Positions 42,686 through 52,344 of a stretch of DNA of 57,249 bases are shown here, one piece after another. The stretch comes from Chloroflexota bacterium (lineage in GTDB: Bacteria; Chloroflexota; Anaerolineae; Anaerolineales; Villigracilaceae). Position 1 is the stretch's first letter. Every line of letters begins with the position of its first letter. Both the position numbers and the translations under genes were made by a program. The stretch spans positions 1 to 57,249 of the forward strand of contig JACRBH010000204.1 of NCBI GenBank assembly GCA_016234535.1, given 5' to 3'. Below the pieces are notes generated by a model. That model saw only the letters and a list, made by a program, of their open reading frames with translations, was not told where the DNA came from and searched no databases.

Positions 42686-44188
42686 CTACCAAAAAACATA
42701 ATATCCACTTTTCATGGCCGCAAAGGTGTTCATGGAAAGCAAAAAACAAATAACAACAAAGATACTATACCACGGCAAATATTTAAAAAAAATTCTTATT
42801 TTTTCTTTTCTTGTAAGAGAAAACAACATGGGCAGAACAAAGAAAGCCGTTGTTGAGTAAGAGATAAAGTGAAAAGACAACAGAAACCTAGTTTCAATTG
42901 CAGTAGGGATCGACAAAATGGAAGGTAGAACAAAGATTAACAACAGTAAAAACTGACAGCTTAAAACGCTGAAATTTTTGACGCGCCTGCCTATATATAA
43001 TACAGTCAAAAACAATAGTGAATAATTCAGCAATCTTATGTAACTTGTATTACTATGTAAATTGTAAATATAAGGAGTAGTATATACCACATCCAACCCA
43101 TTAAATATATGCCGAACATAGATGATCAAAAAATCGAGCGGATGCCTGATAGTCAACAGAATATATTCCGACCAACTTAATATCTTCGGATTTGGGTAAA
43201 AATAAGAACTCGGATCATACCCAGCCTGAACCAAAATGTTGCGGCCATGCTGATCCATATAAAACACCGCCGCAGATTTATAGTCGGACTCCAATCCCAC
43301 AAATGTTTCGTATCTTTGTACCTGAATTCCAAAAGACAGCTGTACAAGATACAGATTGTTGCCATCATAATATTCTTCGTCACTAAATTGCGTCTGCGGC
43401 AAAGGACTAAGGATTCCATAATGAACCTTGTTTATCAATATCTGAGGCAGAAACACAAATGCCAAGCCAATTATAAGAACAAGTTCGTTTGCAAAAATTT
43501 GTCTTTTGACATGATTTTGATGTCTTGAAAAATAATATGCACTCCAAAGCAACAAGAAAATTAAAGTTGTTAAATAAGTAGGACGAATGACTGCCGCTCC
43601 TCCAAAAAATGCTCCCGCCCAAAATAATGCCCACCTGTTAGATTCGCATCCTAAAAACAAATATATTCCAAAAACAAAAAAAGACAACGCCCAAAAATCC
43701 GATAATGGGTAAAAAAAATATCCCCGCCAAAAGAATATTACAAGCAAACCAAACATTAAAATCTGCCAAAGATTGGGCTTGCTTTTAAATAATTTTTTAA
43801 GCACATAAGGAATAAGTACTGCGATCAAGAAGGAAAAAACAAAAGCCTGGGTTATCTCCAGAAGAATTAGGCCGCGCATTCCTAAGAAAGCAGACAATTT
43901 AATAATTACATTAAGTATCAATGGAAGGAGATAGCCACGCAAGGGCGAATTATAATTTAAAAGTGAAAATCTCCCAGTTACAGGATCGTCAAATGCCTTT
44001 GCCAGTGAATTCCAGTACTCAGCCGTATCATAGTAGAACTCGAAGTGGCTCCGGTGCAAATTAAACCAAAGCATTATTCCAAAAACAATAATAAAAGCAG
44101 TCCATTCGGGATGTTCAAGAAGAAACTTATAAAAATTCGAGAAGGGTTTCGAAGTTGTTGTGTAACCTCGAGCACTAGATCGTCCCAT
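42686..44188 (-). CDS. multi-spanning membrane protein, possible GT-C glycosyltransferase
   Basis: This 500-residue AT-rich gene encodes about ten helices. The first periplasmic loop has FEFYYDTAEYWNSLA, an Asp-containing loop as in GT-C enzymes. A C-terminal basic end follows the last helices. AAGG precedes the ATG. The gene lies after a GtrB-like gene in transcription direction of the locus (upstream), so it may use the same polyprenyl-linked sugar. No closer family is seen. The preceding 209-base gap (44189-44397) is AT-rich and empty. Confidence 0.6.
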   Translation of the reverse strand: MGRSSARGYTTTSKPFSNFYKFLLEHPEWTAFIIVFGIMLWFNLHRSHFEFYYDTAEYWNSLAKAFDDPVTGRFSLLNYNSPLRGYLLPLILNVIIKLSAFLGMRGLILLEITQAFVFSFLIAVLIPYVLKKLFKSKPNLWQILMFGLLVIFFWRGYFFYPLSDFWALSFFVFGIYLFLGCESNRWALFWAGAFFGGAAVIRPTYLTTLIFLLLWSAYYFSRHQNHVKRQIFANELVLIIGLAFVFLPQILINKVHYGILSPLPQTQFSDEEYYDGNNLYLVQLSFGIQVQRYETFVGLESDYKSAAVFYMDQHGRNILVQAGYDPSSYFYPNPKILSWSEYILLTIRHPLDFLIIYVRHIFNGLDVVYTTPYIYNLHSNTSYIRLLNYSLLFLTVLYIGRRVKNFSVLSCQFLLLLIFVLPSILSIPTAIETRFLLSFHFISYSTTAFFVLPMLFSLTRKEKIRIFFKYLPWYSIFVVICFLLSMNTFAAMKSGYYVFW

Positions 44189-44397
44189 AAATCACCTTTT
44201 AATTTCCTTGAATTTTTGCTGTTGATAGCAACACACAGGATTTTTTAGTATTGAAAACAGATTGATCCCAAAGGACCGATTTATTAGGGTTTGTGCAAAT
44301 CCGACCTATGGATTTGTACCATAGTGCCGAACAGGCGTCAAATAATCTAACGTTTGACACGGATTTCAAGCGTTTTTTTGGAAAGGAAAAGTATTTG

Positions 44398-46551
44398 TCA
44401 ATTCACTTTCTTCAGCACTACAATATTTTTCCTTTTATCGATAACTTTGTAGCTTGCTGCGCCAACCAGCGCGCGATAGGCTTCTTGCTGCAAGGGCATC
44501 AAAGCCTCTTTTGCAGTATCGTAAAAAATATATATTGGCTGCCCTGCCATTGTTTTTGCCTCACGCAATATATATTCTGAGTAAACCAGCGAAATTGCGC
44601 TCATGCCCGGGTCAGACATTCCCAAAAGATCAGTCTTCCCTGTGAGAAAAAGCGCCTCAACCTGATCTTCGGGCGCGGCAAAAAGGGCAATTTGTTGTTC
44701 ACTTCCGGCATAGTTTTGGATTAAGTGAACAAGGTTTTCAACTGTTTTATTGGATGGTGAATTGTAATAAGGACTTGTTAAGACTACGCCTTGTTTTTGC
44801 ATAGATTCATAGAGCAGCGATTTCGAAAACTTATCGTAAAAGCTTGGCACAGTTGAGATCATGCATACAATCAAGCTGAAAAATAATACCGTAATAACAT
44901 TTGCGCGGAACAGGGAAGACATGGAAGAACTCCGACGGATAGCTGCAACCCAAAGAGCCAGAACAAAAATCAACGGAACACACAACAACGCAAGGTGGTA
45001 ATCAATGTAGAATATAAAATAATAAACATATTGGAGAATGCCTGCCGCCGACATTCCAACCAACATCGAAGACATTGCGGTGGAAAGGAAATTTTTCTGT
45101 CGCAATCTGTCGAATAAGACGGCGAATATTGAGAACAGATAAACAAACATCACCACCCCTGTACGAAAAATATGGGGAGCAATTGAACCGCCATCATAAG
45201 GGATGGTAGTATAAGACTGAAAATAATCAAAATACATGCGAGTATTGAGAGGCTGTCTTGATATAACATGTGTAAAGATAAACAGCAGGCTCCAGCTAAT
45301 GGCTATTATTCCAGCTTGAACCATGAGCCTTTTCCCAAACGCCTTTAACCCAACCTGAAACTGGGGCGCAAAAAGCAAATCATTGACAAAGTAAAATGCA
45401 TTAAGCGACAACACTGCATAGAGAAAAGTCTCCAGACTCCATACACTGGCAATGCTTAAAAAAACAAGCTCCAGCACCCGAAAATAACGCTTCGAATACT
45501 TGGTGTTAATAAATGCCATGCCCAATAGTAGGTAGGGTAAGCCGTACCGCAAAGGACTTTGCGCCGGCGTCCGCAGCATACTGGGCCAAAAAACCGTAAG
45601 GTAGTTAAAGTAAACCATCACAAGCACGCCAGCAACACCGAGTATCAAGTCTCCTGATATTTTCCACAACATGTATGCCAGCAATAAATACTGCAAGATA
45701 AAGAGTATGGCGATAACAAAGGAAAGACCTTCATACCCTATTGGAAGGTGCAATCCCCAAAACGCTAAAGCAAGCGCATATATCACTCCAACCCCATACT
45801 GGGATGTAGTATTTACAAACAGGACCTTACCATGAATAACATCATTAAGTGGCGCCATGAAATAGTTATAATGCCAGCGATCAACAAACAATTCTGGCCG
45901 ATACACTAATCCAGTCAGGATTAAAACCATTAGCAGATAAATCACCCATTGATATCCAGGCCGCGATCTTCTCTGCCACAGATCCACAGCCCACAGACAA
46001 AACAGAACGAGAAAAACGATGGCTGGAACCATAACCCACGCCGACCAAAATTTTGGCTGTAAAAGATCATACGTTCCAAATACCCAGGCCCAAAAGATAA
46101 GGCCATAGCCTAAAGGAAGAAGAGAAAGGACAGCCCTGTTGATCTGGTTGAATAAAGACAGATTCAATATATAACTTCGTGTGAAAAACCAAATTAGTGC
46201 GTACGCAACGTGAAGAATAATTAATGCCATTCCATATTCTGAAGCAGAAAGCACTTCAACAATTGCGAACGAGGCCAGGACACAAAAGACGGGCATGACC
46301 AATGTTACATAAAGAGAAAAAAGGCCGCGGATCAACGCTACCCGCCCAGATAGAATTAACAAAAACAAGAATAACAGACTGAAGACAACAAGTAATTCAA
46401 CGTATTCGCTAATTCCAATGGGCTCCATCTTCCAGATGGAGGAAAATATTGGGTAGGACAGAACAGACAAAATTCCGATTATTGCAGGGAATTGATTAAG
46501 GAAACTGTCGTTCTTATAAGACATATCTAGTTTTATAGAATTATTAACCAT
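44398..46551 (-). CDS. very large multi-spanning membrane protein, unknown function
   Basis: This 717-residue protein has some fourteen or more helices and a C-terminal soluble part (about 610-717) including VENLVHLIQNYAGSEQQIAL. Loops such as VDRWHYNYFMAPLNDVIHGK contain acidic and aromatic residues, which could place it near GT-C or Wzy-like proteins, but I see no defining motif. It is AT-rich like its neighbours. It starts 24 bases after the stop of the GT-B-like gene; an alternative ATG lies 27 bases inside. Confidence 0.55.
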   Translation of the reverse strand: MVNNSIKLDMSYKNDSFLNQFPAIIGILSVLSYPIFSSIWKMEPIGISEYVELLVVFSLLFLFLLILSGRVALIRGLFSLYVTLVMPVFCVLASFAIVEVLSASEYGMALIILHVAYALIWFFTRSYILNLSLFNQINRAVLSLLPLGYGLIFWAWVFGTYDLLQPKFWSAWVMVPAIVFLVLFCLWAVDLWQRRSRPGYQWVIYLLMVLILTGLVYRPELFVDRWHYNYFMAPLNDVIHGKVLFVNTTSQYGVGVIYALALAFWGLHLPIGYEGLSFVIAILFILQYLLLAYMLWKISGDLILGVAGVLVMVYFNYLTVFWPSMLRTPAQSPLRYGLPYLLLGMAFINTKYSKRYFRVLELVFLSIASVWSLETFLYAVLSLNAFYFVNDLLFAPQFQVGLKAFGKRLMVQAGIIAISWSLLFIFTHVISRQPLNTRMYFDYFQSYTTIPYDGGSIAPHIFRTGVVMFVYLFSIFAVLFDRLRQKNFLSTAMSSMLVGMSAAGILQYVYYFIFYIDYHLALLCVPLIFVLALWVAAIRRSSSMSSLFRANVITVLFFSLIVCMISTVPSFYDKFSKSLLYESMQKQGVVLTSPYYNSPSNKTVENLVHLIQNYAGSEQQIALFAAPEDQVEALFLTGKTDLLGMSDPGMSAISLVYSEYILREAKTMAGQPIYIFYDTAKEALMPLQQEAYRALVGAASYKVIDKRKNIVVLKKVN

Positions 46552-46575
46552 GCTTTATTCCGGTTAAGCGGTTGT

Positions 46576-48021
46576 CTATCTTTCCAACACTTTCAAAATA
46601 AATTTCGCCGTTCGTTTACCTGACGTTCCGTCGGTGAATGTGATTTCATCTTCGATAAACTTTCTGCGTTCAGGATAATCCAGGGAAGGATTTTTTAGGT
46701 ACGCATTCAACATGGAACGCAACTCTCTTTCAGTGGATGCGACGCGCCCCGCTTTCGCATCACGGAAACGTTTGTGCGTCGGCCAATCGCCGATCTCCTT
46801 CAGCGAAAGAGAGAACTTGTTTTTCTTATTCCACCCACCGGGGACATCTATCGTCGCGGCGATCATCGGCGTATCGTGGACGGCGGTCTCGACCAGCATG
46901 GTCGAATAGACCGTCACGACCACATCCGAATACGCCATCATGGATGATTTCTCGTCCATGTCTTCGCCGCCGTAGTAGCCGAGTGACCCACCCAACGCTA
47001 CAGGCTGAACAACATGCACATTGGGATATTTCTTTTCGAGTTCAAAAACTTGTGCGCGTTCGTCCGCAAAGATCTTTGGCTTGTCTTGAAAATGGCTGGG
47101 ATGCAAGCGGATCAACAACTGCGCAGGTTCCGCCAGCGAATCAGATGAAACCAATTTTGCCAACGCTTCGATGTTTGGGAAGTTCGGCGCAAAATGGACA
47201 AAGCTGCTGGCGTATGAGATCAACTTGCGCTTGGGATCGAGTCCGTGCAGTTTGAAATATTCATCGCGTGGCATGAGCCATTGCTTGCGGAAATATCCGT
47301 CATACGAGGGGATGCCGCCGACATGCACATGCTCGGGGTTCCAATCCGAACCTTTGACGAGTTCTTCTTTTTGCAACTCAGACCAACACGTCGCCCACTG
47401 CACGTCTGCGCCAGAGACATTGTACGACGATGAATTGTCCCAGCCAACGATGACGGTCATGTTCGGGATTCCGCGTCGGGCGGATTCACGCAGAAGGTAA
47501 CGGTCCATGCGCCAGCCTGGAGTCGAAGCGATGACCATGTCGGGTTGATACTTTTCAAATAGATCAGTGTACAGGCCCGGGGTAGGCGTGAAGCGGTTTT
47601 GCATCCGCACCAAAAGTTTGCGGGCGAAGGAAAAATTCCGCAGGAGGAGAATCGCCAGCGCGGAGGGAATCCAAATACCCAAACGGAATTTCCAGCCGTT
47701 CTCCGCCCAGACTTCCCAGATGTGGCTGTCCATGGCTTCGGTGTTGATGCGGCGCGAGCCGCCGACGCGGCGCAGGTAGGCGAGCAGCCACTGAAGGCGC
47801 GGCTGAAATGTAGTGGCGAATTTATTCGCCTGTTTCAAACGCAAACCTTCAAAGGATAATCCGCGCTGTGCGAAACGTGAGGCGATCTTTTCTTTGGTGT
47901 CATCGTCGGTGAGGACGACGACTTCAACGCCCGCAGCAAGCAGGGTCGAGACGACGTCGCTTTGCAGGAAGTAGATGATTGCCATGCCGTGGTCGGCGGA
48001 GATGAAGATTCGTTTGGTCAT
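46576..48021 (-). CDS. surface carbohydrate biosynthesis protein, GT-B-like
   Basis: This is 481 residues from ATG 48021 (MTKRIFISADHGMAIIYFLQ); a 29-residue upstream extension is composed unlike it and is not used. A Rossmann-like N-terminal half is followed by a C-terminal half with LIRLHPSHFQDKPK and YSDVVVTVYSTMLVETAVHD, similar in kind to CDP-glycerol glycerophosphotransferase and capsule transferases. It is the second protein of this sort, the other being at 28.2 kb. It resumes the GC-richer part of the locus. Confidence 0.65.
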   Translation of the reverse strand: MTKRIFISADHGMAIIYFLQSDVVSTLLAAGVEVVVLTDDDTKEKIASRFAQRGLSFEGLRLKQANKFATTFQPRLQWLLAYLRRVGGSRRINTEAMDSHIWEVWAENGWKFRLGIWIPSALAILLLRNFSFARKLLVRMQNRFTPTPGLYTDLFEKYQPDMVIASTPGWRMDRYLLRESARRGIPNMTVIVGWDNSSSYNVSGADVQWATCWSELQKEELVKGSDWNPEHVHVGGIPSYDGYFRKQWLMPRDEYFKLHGLDPKRKLISYASSFVHFAPNFPNIEALAKLVSSDSLAEPAQLLIRLHPSHFQDKPKIFADERAQVFELEKKYPNVHVVQPVALGGSLGYYGGEDMDEKSSMMAYSDVVVTVYSTMLVETAVHDTPMIAATIDVPGGWNKKNKFSLSLKEIGDWPTHKRFRDAKAGRVASTERELRSMLNAYLKNPSLDYPERRKFIEDEITFTDGTSGKRTAKFILKVLER

Positions 48022-48092
48022 GTAGTTTGATGGTTCGAAGTTGGGAAGATGTCGCCCGCGTCGCTTTCTTAACGGCGAGAAGATATTTTTGT

Positions 48093-49100
48093 CTACGAAT
48101 AATACCAACTGAAAATCCTGTTATACACCGCCAACAAAATTTTCTTGATCGGGGCCAGTTCCAGCACATGGCGCGCAAGCCCTTTTTCCTTTTTACTTTT
48201 CACTCCGCCTTTCCCCAACTCTCCGCGCAAATACCCCAGCGTATTGGACATATTCATCGCCAGCGGATCGGAAACCATCAGGCGCAGCAACCCCGCATCG
48301 TTCATACGCTTGTCCAACTGGCGGACTTGTCCCATGGGCTTGTCCATGTCAAAGGGCAGGAACTGTTGAAGTGTTGATTTGTACGTGGTGAATTGCCAAT
48401 GCGACGCGCCTGCGTAGGCTACGACAGGCTTGCTTGATGATGACGGAGATTGCTTCGTCGCTGTCGCTCCTCGCAATGACGGATCGTGAGTTATTCTCCA
48501 ATCACTAGTCTCTGCATAAACCTTCTTATTCTCTTCTTCAGTCTGCCCGAGCGAGAGATTAAATTCGAGGAACGTTTCCCACGGAATGAATTGACCTTCA
48601 TCCAACGTGGCATTCTCTTTCGCCCATTTCAAAGTACCTTCGTAAAACTCAGGCGGTGTGCGGAACGGACGCGCGGTCACCATGCCAACATTCGGAAAGG
48701 TTTCGAGAATTTCCACAGAACGCGAGAGCCATTGCGGCGAGAACAAAACGTCCGCATCAGTGTAGGTGATGATCTCACCCGGCGCGCCTGCCAGCATCAC
48801 ATTCCATGCGCCACCCTTGCCCATGTTCTTTTCGGAGAGGATCAAATATTGAATCCGTCCCTCTTCTTTTTCATTGACAAGATATTCGCGCACTTCTTCG
48901 CATGAGCCATTATCGAAGACCATCAAGTCGAACGGCAATCCTGCATCCTTGCGCATCGACTCAAGCGAAACTTTCAACACATCAAGAGTCTCGGCGTAAA
49001 ATCCGCTCAGGAAGGGAATGTAATTCAGCAACGCAACCGTGATCCGCTCGGGGCGGGCGACATCTTTGACGAACTTGGCAGGGTTTTGACCTTTACGCAT
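48093..49100 (-). CDS. GT2-family glycosyltransferase with an in-frame repeat insertion
   Basis: This is 335 residues from ATG 49100 (MRKGQNPAKFVKDV), behind AAGGA. It is a GT-A domain with FDNGSCEEVREYL, EKNMGKGGAWNVML and the metal-binding TYTDADVLFS. About residues 208-222 (SLRGATATKQSPSSS) are encoded by a copy of the CGTCATTGCGAGG repeat, which keeps the frame open. Acceptor and donor are unknown. A C-terminal tail of about 60 basic residues follows. Confidence 0.88.
   Translation of the reverse strand: MRKGQNPAKFVKDVARPERITVALLNYIPFLSGFYAETLDVLKVSLESMRKDAGLPFDLMVFDNGSCEEVREYLVNEKEEGRIQYLILSEKNMGKGGAWNVMLAGAPGEIITYTDADVLFSPQWLSRSVEILETFPNVGMVTARPFRTPPEFYEGTLKWAKENATLDEGQFIPWETFLEFNLSLGQTEEENKKVYAETSDWRITHDPSLRGATATKQSPSSSSKPVVAYAGASHWQFTTYKSTLQQFLPFDMDKPMGQVRQLDKRMNDAGLLRLMVSDPLAMNMSNTLGYLRGELGKGGVKSKKEKGLARHVLELAPIKKILLAVYNRIFSWYYS
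48442..48482. repeat. half copy of the CGTCATTGCGAGG family inside a CDS
   Basis: GGAGATTGCTTCGTCG (48445-48460) and CTCCTCGCAATGACGG (48467-48482) together reproduce the one-arm form of the dispersed palindrome. On the - strand it is read as DPSLRGATATKQSPSSS with no stop, inside the GT2 gene. Confidence 0.85.
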
Positions 49101-49114
49101 AATTTCCTTGAATT

Positions 49115-49142
49115 GTAGGGGCACGACATGTCGTGCCCCTAC
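49115..49142. repeat. perfect 28-base palindrome, GTAGGGGCACGACA arms
   Basis: Arms of 14 bases with no loop, a hybrid of the GTAGGGG outer word and a CACGACATGTCGTG centre. It fills the 44-base gap between two glycosyltransferase genes. Confidence 0.85.
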
Positions 49143-49144
49143 GT

Positions 49145-50050
49145 TTATTTAAATAACTTCTGCAATCGCTTCTTCCATCTCTTCGGTCTGGCGATATTTT
49201 CAATCGACTTTTCAGGCAGAAAGAAAAAGATCGCGCGCAGGAACAGTTCCACGCCGCGCATAAAACGCAGGTAAGACATCTTCGGGCGGATAAGTTTACC
49301 ATCCGCAAGTTGATGCGTTGCATCCAAAATCGTATAGCGCACATTCGCCTGCCCGCCCGCCAACCGAATGTTCTCATTTGTATCTGGATGTTCGTAATGT
49401 GGCCTGCCTTCAGGTAAATGTGAGTAATCATGATTCTGATGCACGATCATCAGCGACGGCGTGCAATCGATCACAGGCCAGCCTTCCTTGCGCGCCTTAT
49501 AGATCATCCAATTATCCCAGCCAGCCCTTCCAATAATGAAATTGGGGATGTCTTCATAACAGGATTTGGGGAAAAGGAAAAAATCGCTTCCTGCGGGACG
49601 GTGAAGCTGATTCTGTTTTCTGACAGATTCTCTCAGCCTTGACTCCCACCCCGCGGCGAAGTCTATTGAGGAAGTGATGTCGTAATCCCAACGTTGACTG
49701 AGGAGGACAAAGTTTGACCTTTGACTTTTGACCTGCCTCGCCGCCTCGACAAAATCAGGCATAAGGATCATATCCGCGTTGATGATGCAGAGCAATTCAC
49801 TGTTTGAATTTTCACGCGCCAACTGAAACATGGACGAGATCAGCGGCGTGCCCGATTCATTGCGCGCCACGTTCGGCAAATGCCTCACGCCAAGTTCTTT
49901 GGCAGCTTCGGCAAGTCCAATCTCTTCGCCAAGCAAAATGACTTCGACATCAGGAAGCAGAGTCCACGACTTGATGGCATTGCGTTGAATCATCGCAATG
50001 TGCGGATTAGTAAAGGGTTTGGGAGCGGAGAATAAAGTTATCAGGGGCAT
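49145..50050 (-). CDS. glycosyltransferase-like protein
   Basis: This 301-residue protein has an alpha/beta N-terminal region with EVILLGEEIGLAEAAKELGV and LLCIINADMILMPDF, where NADMI resembles a DxD-type metal site of GT-A enzymes. HQNHDYSHLPEGRPHYE may be part of the acceptor site. Residues near RQVKSQRSNFVLL are encoded by a GTCAAAAGTCAAAGGTCAAA short-word repeat (49713-49733). The C-terminus is basic and may touch the membrane. No closer family was recognised. Confidence 0.7.
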   Translation of the reverse strand: MPLITLFSAPKPFTNPHIAMIQRNAIKSWTLLPDVEVILLGEEIGLAEAAKELGVRHLPNVARNESGTPLISSMFQLARENSNSELLCIINADMILMPDFVEAARQVKSQRSNFVLLSQRWDYDITSSIDFAAGWESRLRESVRKQNQLHRPAGSDFFLFPKSCYEDIPNFIIGRAGWDNWMIYKARKEGWPVIDCTPSLMIVHQNHDYSHLPEGRPHYEHPDTNENIRLAGGQANVRYTILDATHQLADGKLIRPKMSYLRFMRGVELFLRAIFFFLPEKSIENIARPKRWKKRLQKLFK

Positions 50051-50074
50051 CAGTAATTAGTTATCAGTAAGTCC

Positions 50075-50165
50075 CCGTCATTGCGAGACGGTGTTCTTCC
50101 GTCGAAGCAATCCCCTCGCGATGGTGGAGATTGCTTCGACCACTTCGTAGGTCTCGCAATGACGG
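50075..50165. repeat. CGTCATTGCGAGG-family palindrome, 15-base arms
   Basis: CCGTCATTGCGAGAC (50075-50089) and its exact complement (50151-50165) surround inner GTCGAAGCAATCC and GGAGATTGCTTCGAC arms. It fills the gap between two - strand genes and stops 3 bases before a stop codon. Confidence 0.88.
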
Positions 50166-50167
50166 AA

Positions 50168-50980
50168 TTATTTAAGTGCGCGTTTATCAATATCCTTGAG
50201 AGTCTTATGTTCCACACCTGCATTGATTTCCATTAACCTAGGTTCATCGTGGACCAAATCCAAGACTTCCTTCCACGAAAAATCATCGCGCCCATCGAAG
50301 CGGGAATAAACCTGCCGCATGAATTCCAAATCTTCGGGAGTGTCCACTGTCCAGCGGTAATCTCCGAAATCGGTGATGTGATGAAGGAGGGCAATATTGA
50401 ATCCGCGTGGAGAGACACCAGTTTGTAGTTGGCGGCTGACAGTGGCTAGTTGTACGCCTTCGTAAAAATAGGGCATGGCATGTTCGCGGTGCTGGGGTTC
50501 TTTGGCTTCCTTCCATGCTTTCTTCAACACTTTGAAAGTACAGGCTTCTACATCCAACCCAATGGGATAGGTTCGAGTCCACGGCGGTGGCAGGCGGTTG
50601 CAGACGAAATCATATTCATCTTCAAGCAACATGTTGACCACATTGTCGATCAATTCAGAGTCGATCACTGGACAATCCGCCGTAATACGGACAACCACAT
50701 CGGCCTTCGCTTGAAGCGCGGCTTGATAATAACGATCAAGCACATCGAACAAACTGCCGCGGGTGAAGGGAATGCCGCTAAAGTCGCAGTACTCCGCTAC
50801 CGGGTCGTCAGATGCGTCTGTCGTCGTGGCGAAGATGACTTCGTCCAGTGCCTTCGCTCGCGAGGTGCGCATAAAGACGCGCGTCAACATCGGCTGACCT
50901 GTGATGTCTGCAAGGATTTTTCCCGGCAAACGGGAGGAGGACATGCGTCCTTGAATGATGGCAACTACTCTTGGTTTCAT
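50168..50980 (-). CDS. SpsF/PseF-like cytidylyltransferase
   Basis: This is 270 residues from ATG 50980 (MKPRVVAIIQGRMSSSRLPGKIL, family signature at the N-terminus); a GTG two codons earlier is possible. RITADCPVID and DYRWTVDTPEDLEFM are typical of SpsF and PseF-like enzymes, which activate nonulosonic acids with CTP. Residues around VQLATVSRQLQTG read like a short-word repeat insert. The next genes upstream on the strand (DUF4910, AAC(3), NeuB-like, RmlD-like, PseB-like) suggest it activates the second nonulosonate. Confidence 0.88.
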   Translation of the reverse strand: MKPRVVAIIQGRMSSSRLPGKILADITGQPMLTRVFMRTSRAKALDEVIFATTTDASDDPVAEYCDFSGIPFTRGSLFDVLDRYYQAALQAKADVVVRITADCPVIDSELIDNVVNMLLEDEYDFVCNRLPPPWTRTYPIGLDVEACTFKVLKKAWKEAKEPQHREHAMPYFYEGVQLATVSRQLQTGVSPRGFNIALLHHITDFGDYRWTVDTPEDLEFMRQVYSRFDGRDDFSWKEVLDLVHDEPRLMEINAGVEHKTLKDIDKRALK

Positions 50981-50988
50981 AGCCACTG

Positions 50989-51014
50989 GTAGTACCGACT
51001 TAAGTCGGTACTAC
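50989..51014. repeat. perfect 26-base palindrome containing a stop codon
   Basis: Arms GTAGTACCGACTT and its exact complement, with no loop. The TAG stop (51011-51013 on the - strand) of the DUF4910 gene lies inside it. Confidence 0.85.
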
Positions 51015-52333
51015 GAATCTTGCGCCTCGGATGGAATCGGCTCGGCGGTGACAAATCCCTTCGCGCGGAATTTTTCGATGTACTCGCGCACCATCCAATA
51101 ATCAAGGCCGACCTGTTCGGCGATCTCAAAAATAGACAGGTCACCTTCAAAGCGCATCATGATTTTTTCGATGGCGCGGTTGAGCGCCCAATTCTCGCGC
51201 CAATCAACCCACAGGCCATTTCCGCTCAGGAACACCGGTCCGCGGAAGGTGCGCTTCGGGATGTAATTCGTGGCGTAGATGCGGATGATCTGCTCGGCAG
51301 TTTCAGCCGCTCCGACCAGCATATCCTCATGCATAATGTCGAGGTTATCGTCAGTGGTGTGATACTCGTCATAAGGCCAACGGTTGATGGAGATACATGG
51401 CACATTAACTCCAGGCCCGTTGATCACGCGCTCATCGTTTGCGGGGGCCGCGGCAAAATCGCGTTCGTCGTGAGCGATATTGCGTAATTGGTAATTGGTA
51501 ATTTTATCAAGCAGATGTGTATGCTGGCGGGTGTGATGCCAGGCAATTTTATTTTTATTACCTGTCATTTCCATGAAGATACCGCCGCGCAAGTTTTGGA
51601 TAACATCTTCATTGTGCGAAAGATAAACAATCGTACCAATCGTCTCTGGCCCAAACCAAAAGCGGACGCTCATCGATCCAGCAGGGAGCGGATTCTCCGC
51701 GAGACGGCGCGCCAACTCAATGGTACTGACCACGCCCGCGCCATCGTCATTAGCTTGCATTGGGTGACAGGTATGCGCCTGCACGATGATCTCGCCCGCG
51801 CCACTCGGCCCGCCTTCGGGATGAATGACGGCGGTAGCCATTTTAAATCCCTGCTTCGGATCGGTAATGAATTCAGATTTGATAACCGCGCGATATTTCT
51901 TATCACGCGGAAGTTTATCGAAGACATTCTTCGGCAAACAGAAGCCCCAATCGCGGTCATAATATTTGAACACCCACGGAATGGCGTGTGGGCGTTTTTC
52001 GTTGAAATACAAATGCGGTTGGAGTTCTTCGAATGAAAGCGTCTTATCAACAGGCAGGGAATACGAAACAATGTGCAGCGGATTATTCTTGAAATCCACC
52101 ACACGTTCGCCGCCTTCAACTTCCAAATACGCCTCATGGACAACATAACGCTCCGGCACATACCATGTCCACGCTTTTTCGAGCGGAGTGTAAGTCTCGA
52201 TGGTGTAGTTGGAGGCATCAGGCATGTACGAACCGATGATATCCAGTGTTTTGTCATGATCGTCAGATGCCAGAGTTCGATGTAATGGAAAGAATTCAGC
52301 AAGAATGGACTTCAGGGATGTGTATGATTTCAT
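51011..52333 (-). CDS. DUF4910 M28-like zinc-hydrolase-fold protein
   Basis: This 440-residue protein has a DUF2172-like N-terminal part, an M28-like domain with QAHTCHPMQANDDGAG and EYHTTDDNLD (metal-ligand His and Asp residues), and a C-terminal winged-helix-like segment (about 375-440, with LSIFEIAEQVGLDYWMVREY). Homologues that I recall sit in glycan clusters and are uncharacterised. I infer an amidase or deacylase acting on an amino sugar or nonulosonate. KITNYQLRNI is encoded by a GGTAATTGG repeat tract (51485-51505). Its neighbour is an N-acetyltransferase, so the two may exchange acyl groups. Confidence 0.8.
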   Translation of the reverse strand: MKSYTSLKSILAEFFPLHRTLASDDHDKTLDIIGSYMPDASNYTIETYTPLEKAWTWYVPERYVVHEAYLEVEGGERVVDFKNNPLHIVSYSLPVDKTLSFEELQPHLYFNEKRPHAIPWVFKYYDRDWGFCLPKNVFDKLPRDKKYRAVIKSEFITDPKQGFKMATAVIHPEGGPSGAGEIIVQAHTCHPMQANDDGAGVVSTIELARRLAENPLPAGSMSVRFWFGPETIGTIVYLSHNEDVIQNLRGGIFMEMTGNKNKIAWHHTRQHTHLLDKITNYQLRNIAHDERDFAAAPANDERVINGPGVNVPCISINRWPYDEYHTTDDNLDIMHEDMLVGAAETAEQIIRIYATNYIPKRTFRGPVFLSGNGLWVDWRENWALNRAIEKIMMRFEGDLSIFEIAEQVGLDYWMVREYIEKFRAKGFVTAEPIPSEAQDS

Positions 52334-52344
52334 AATTATTCACC

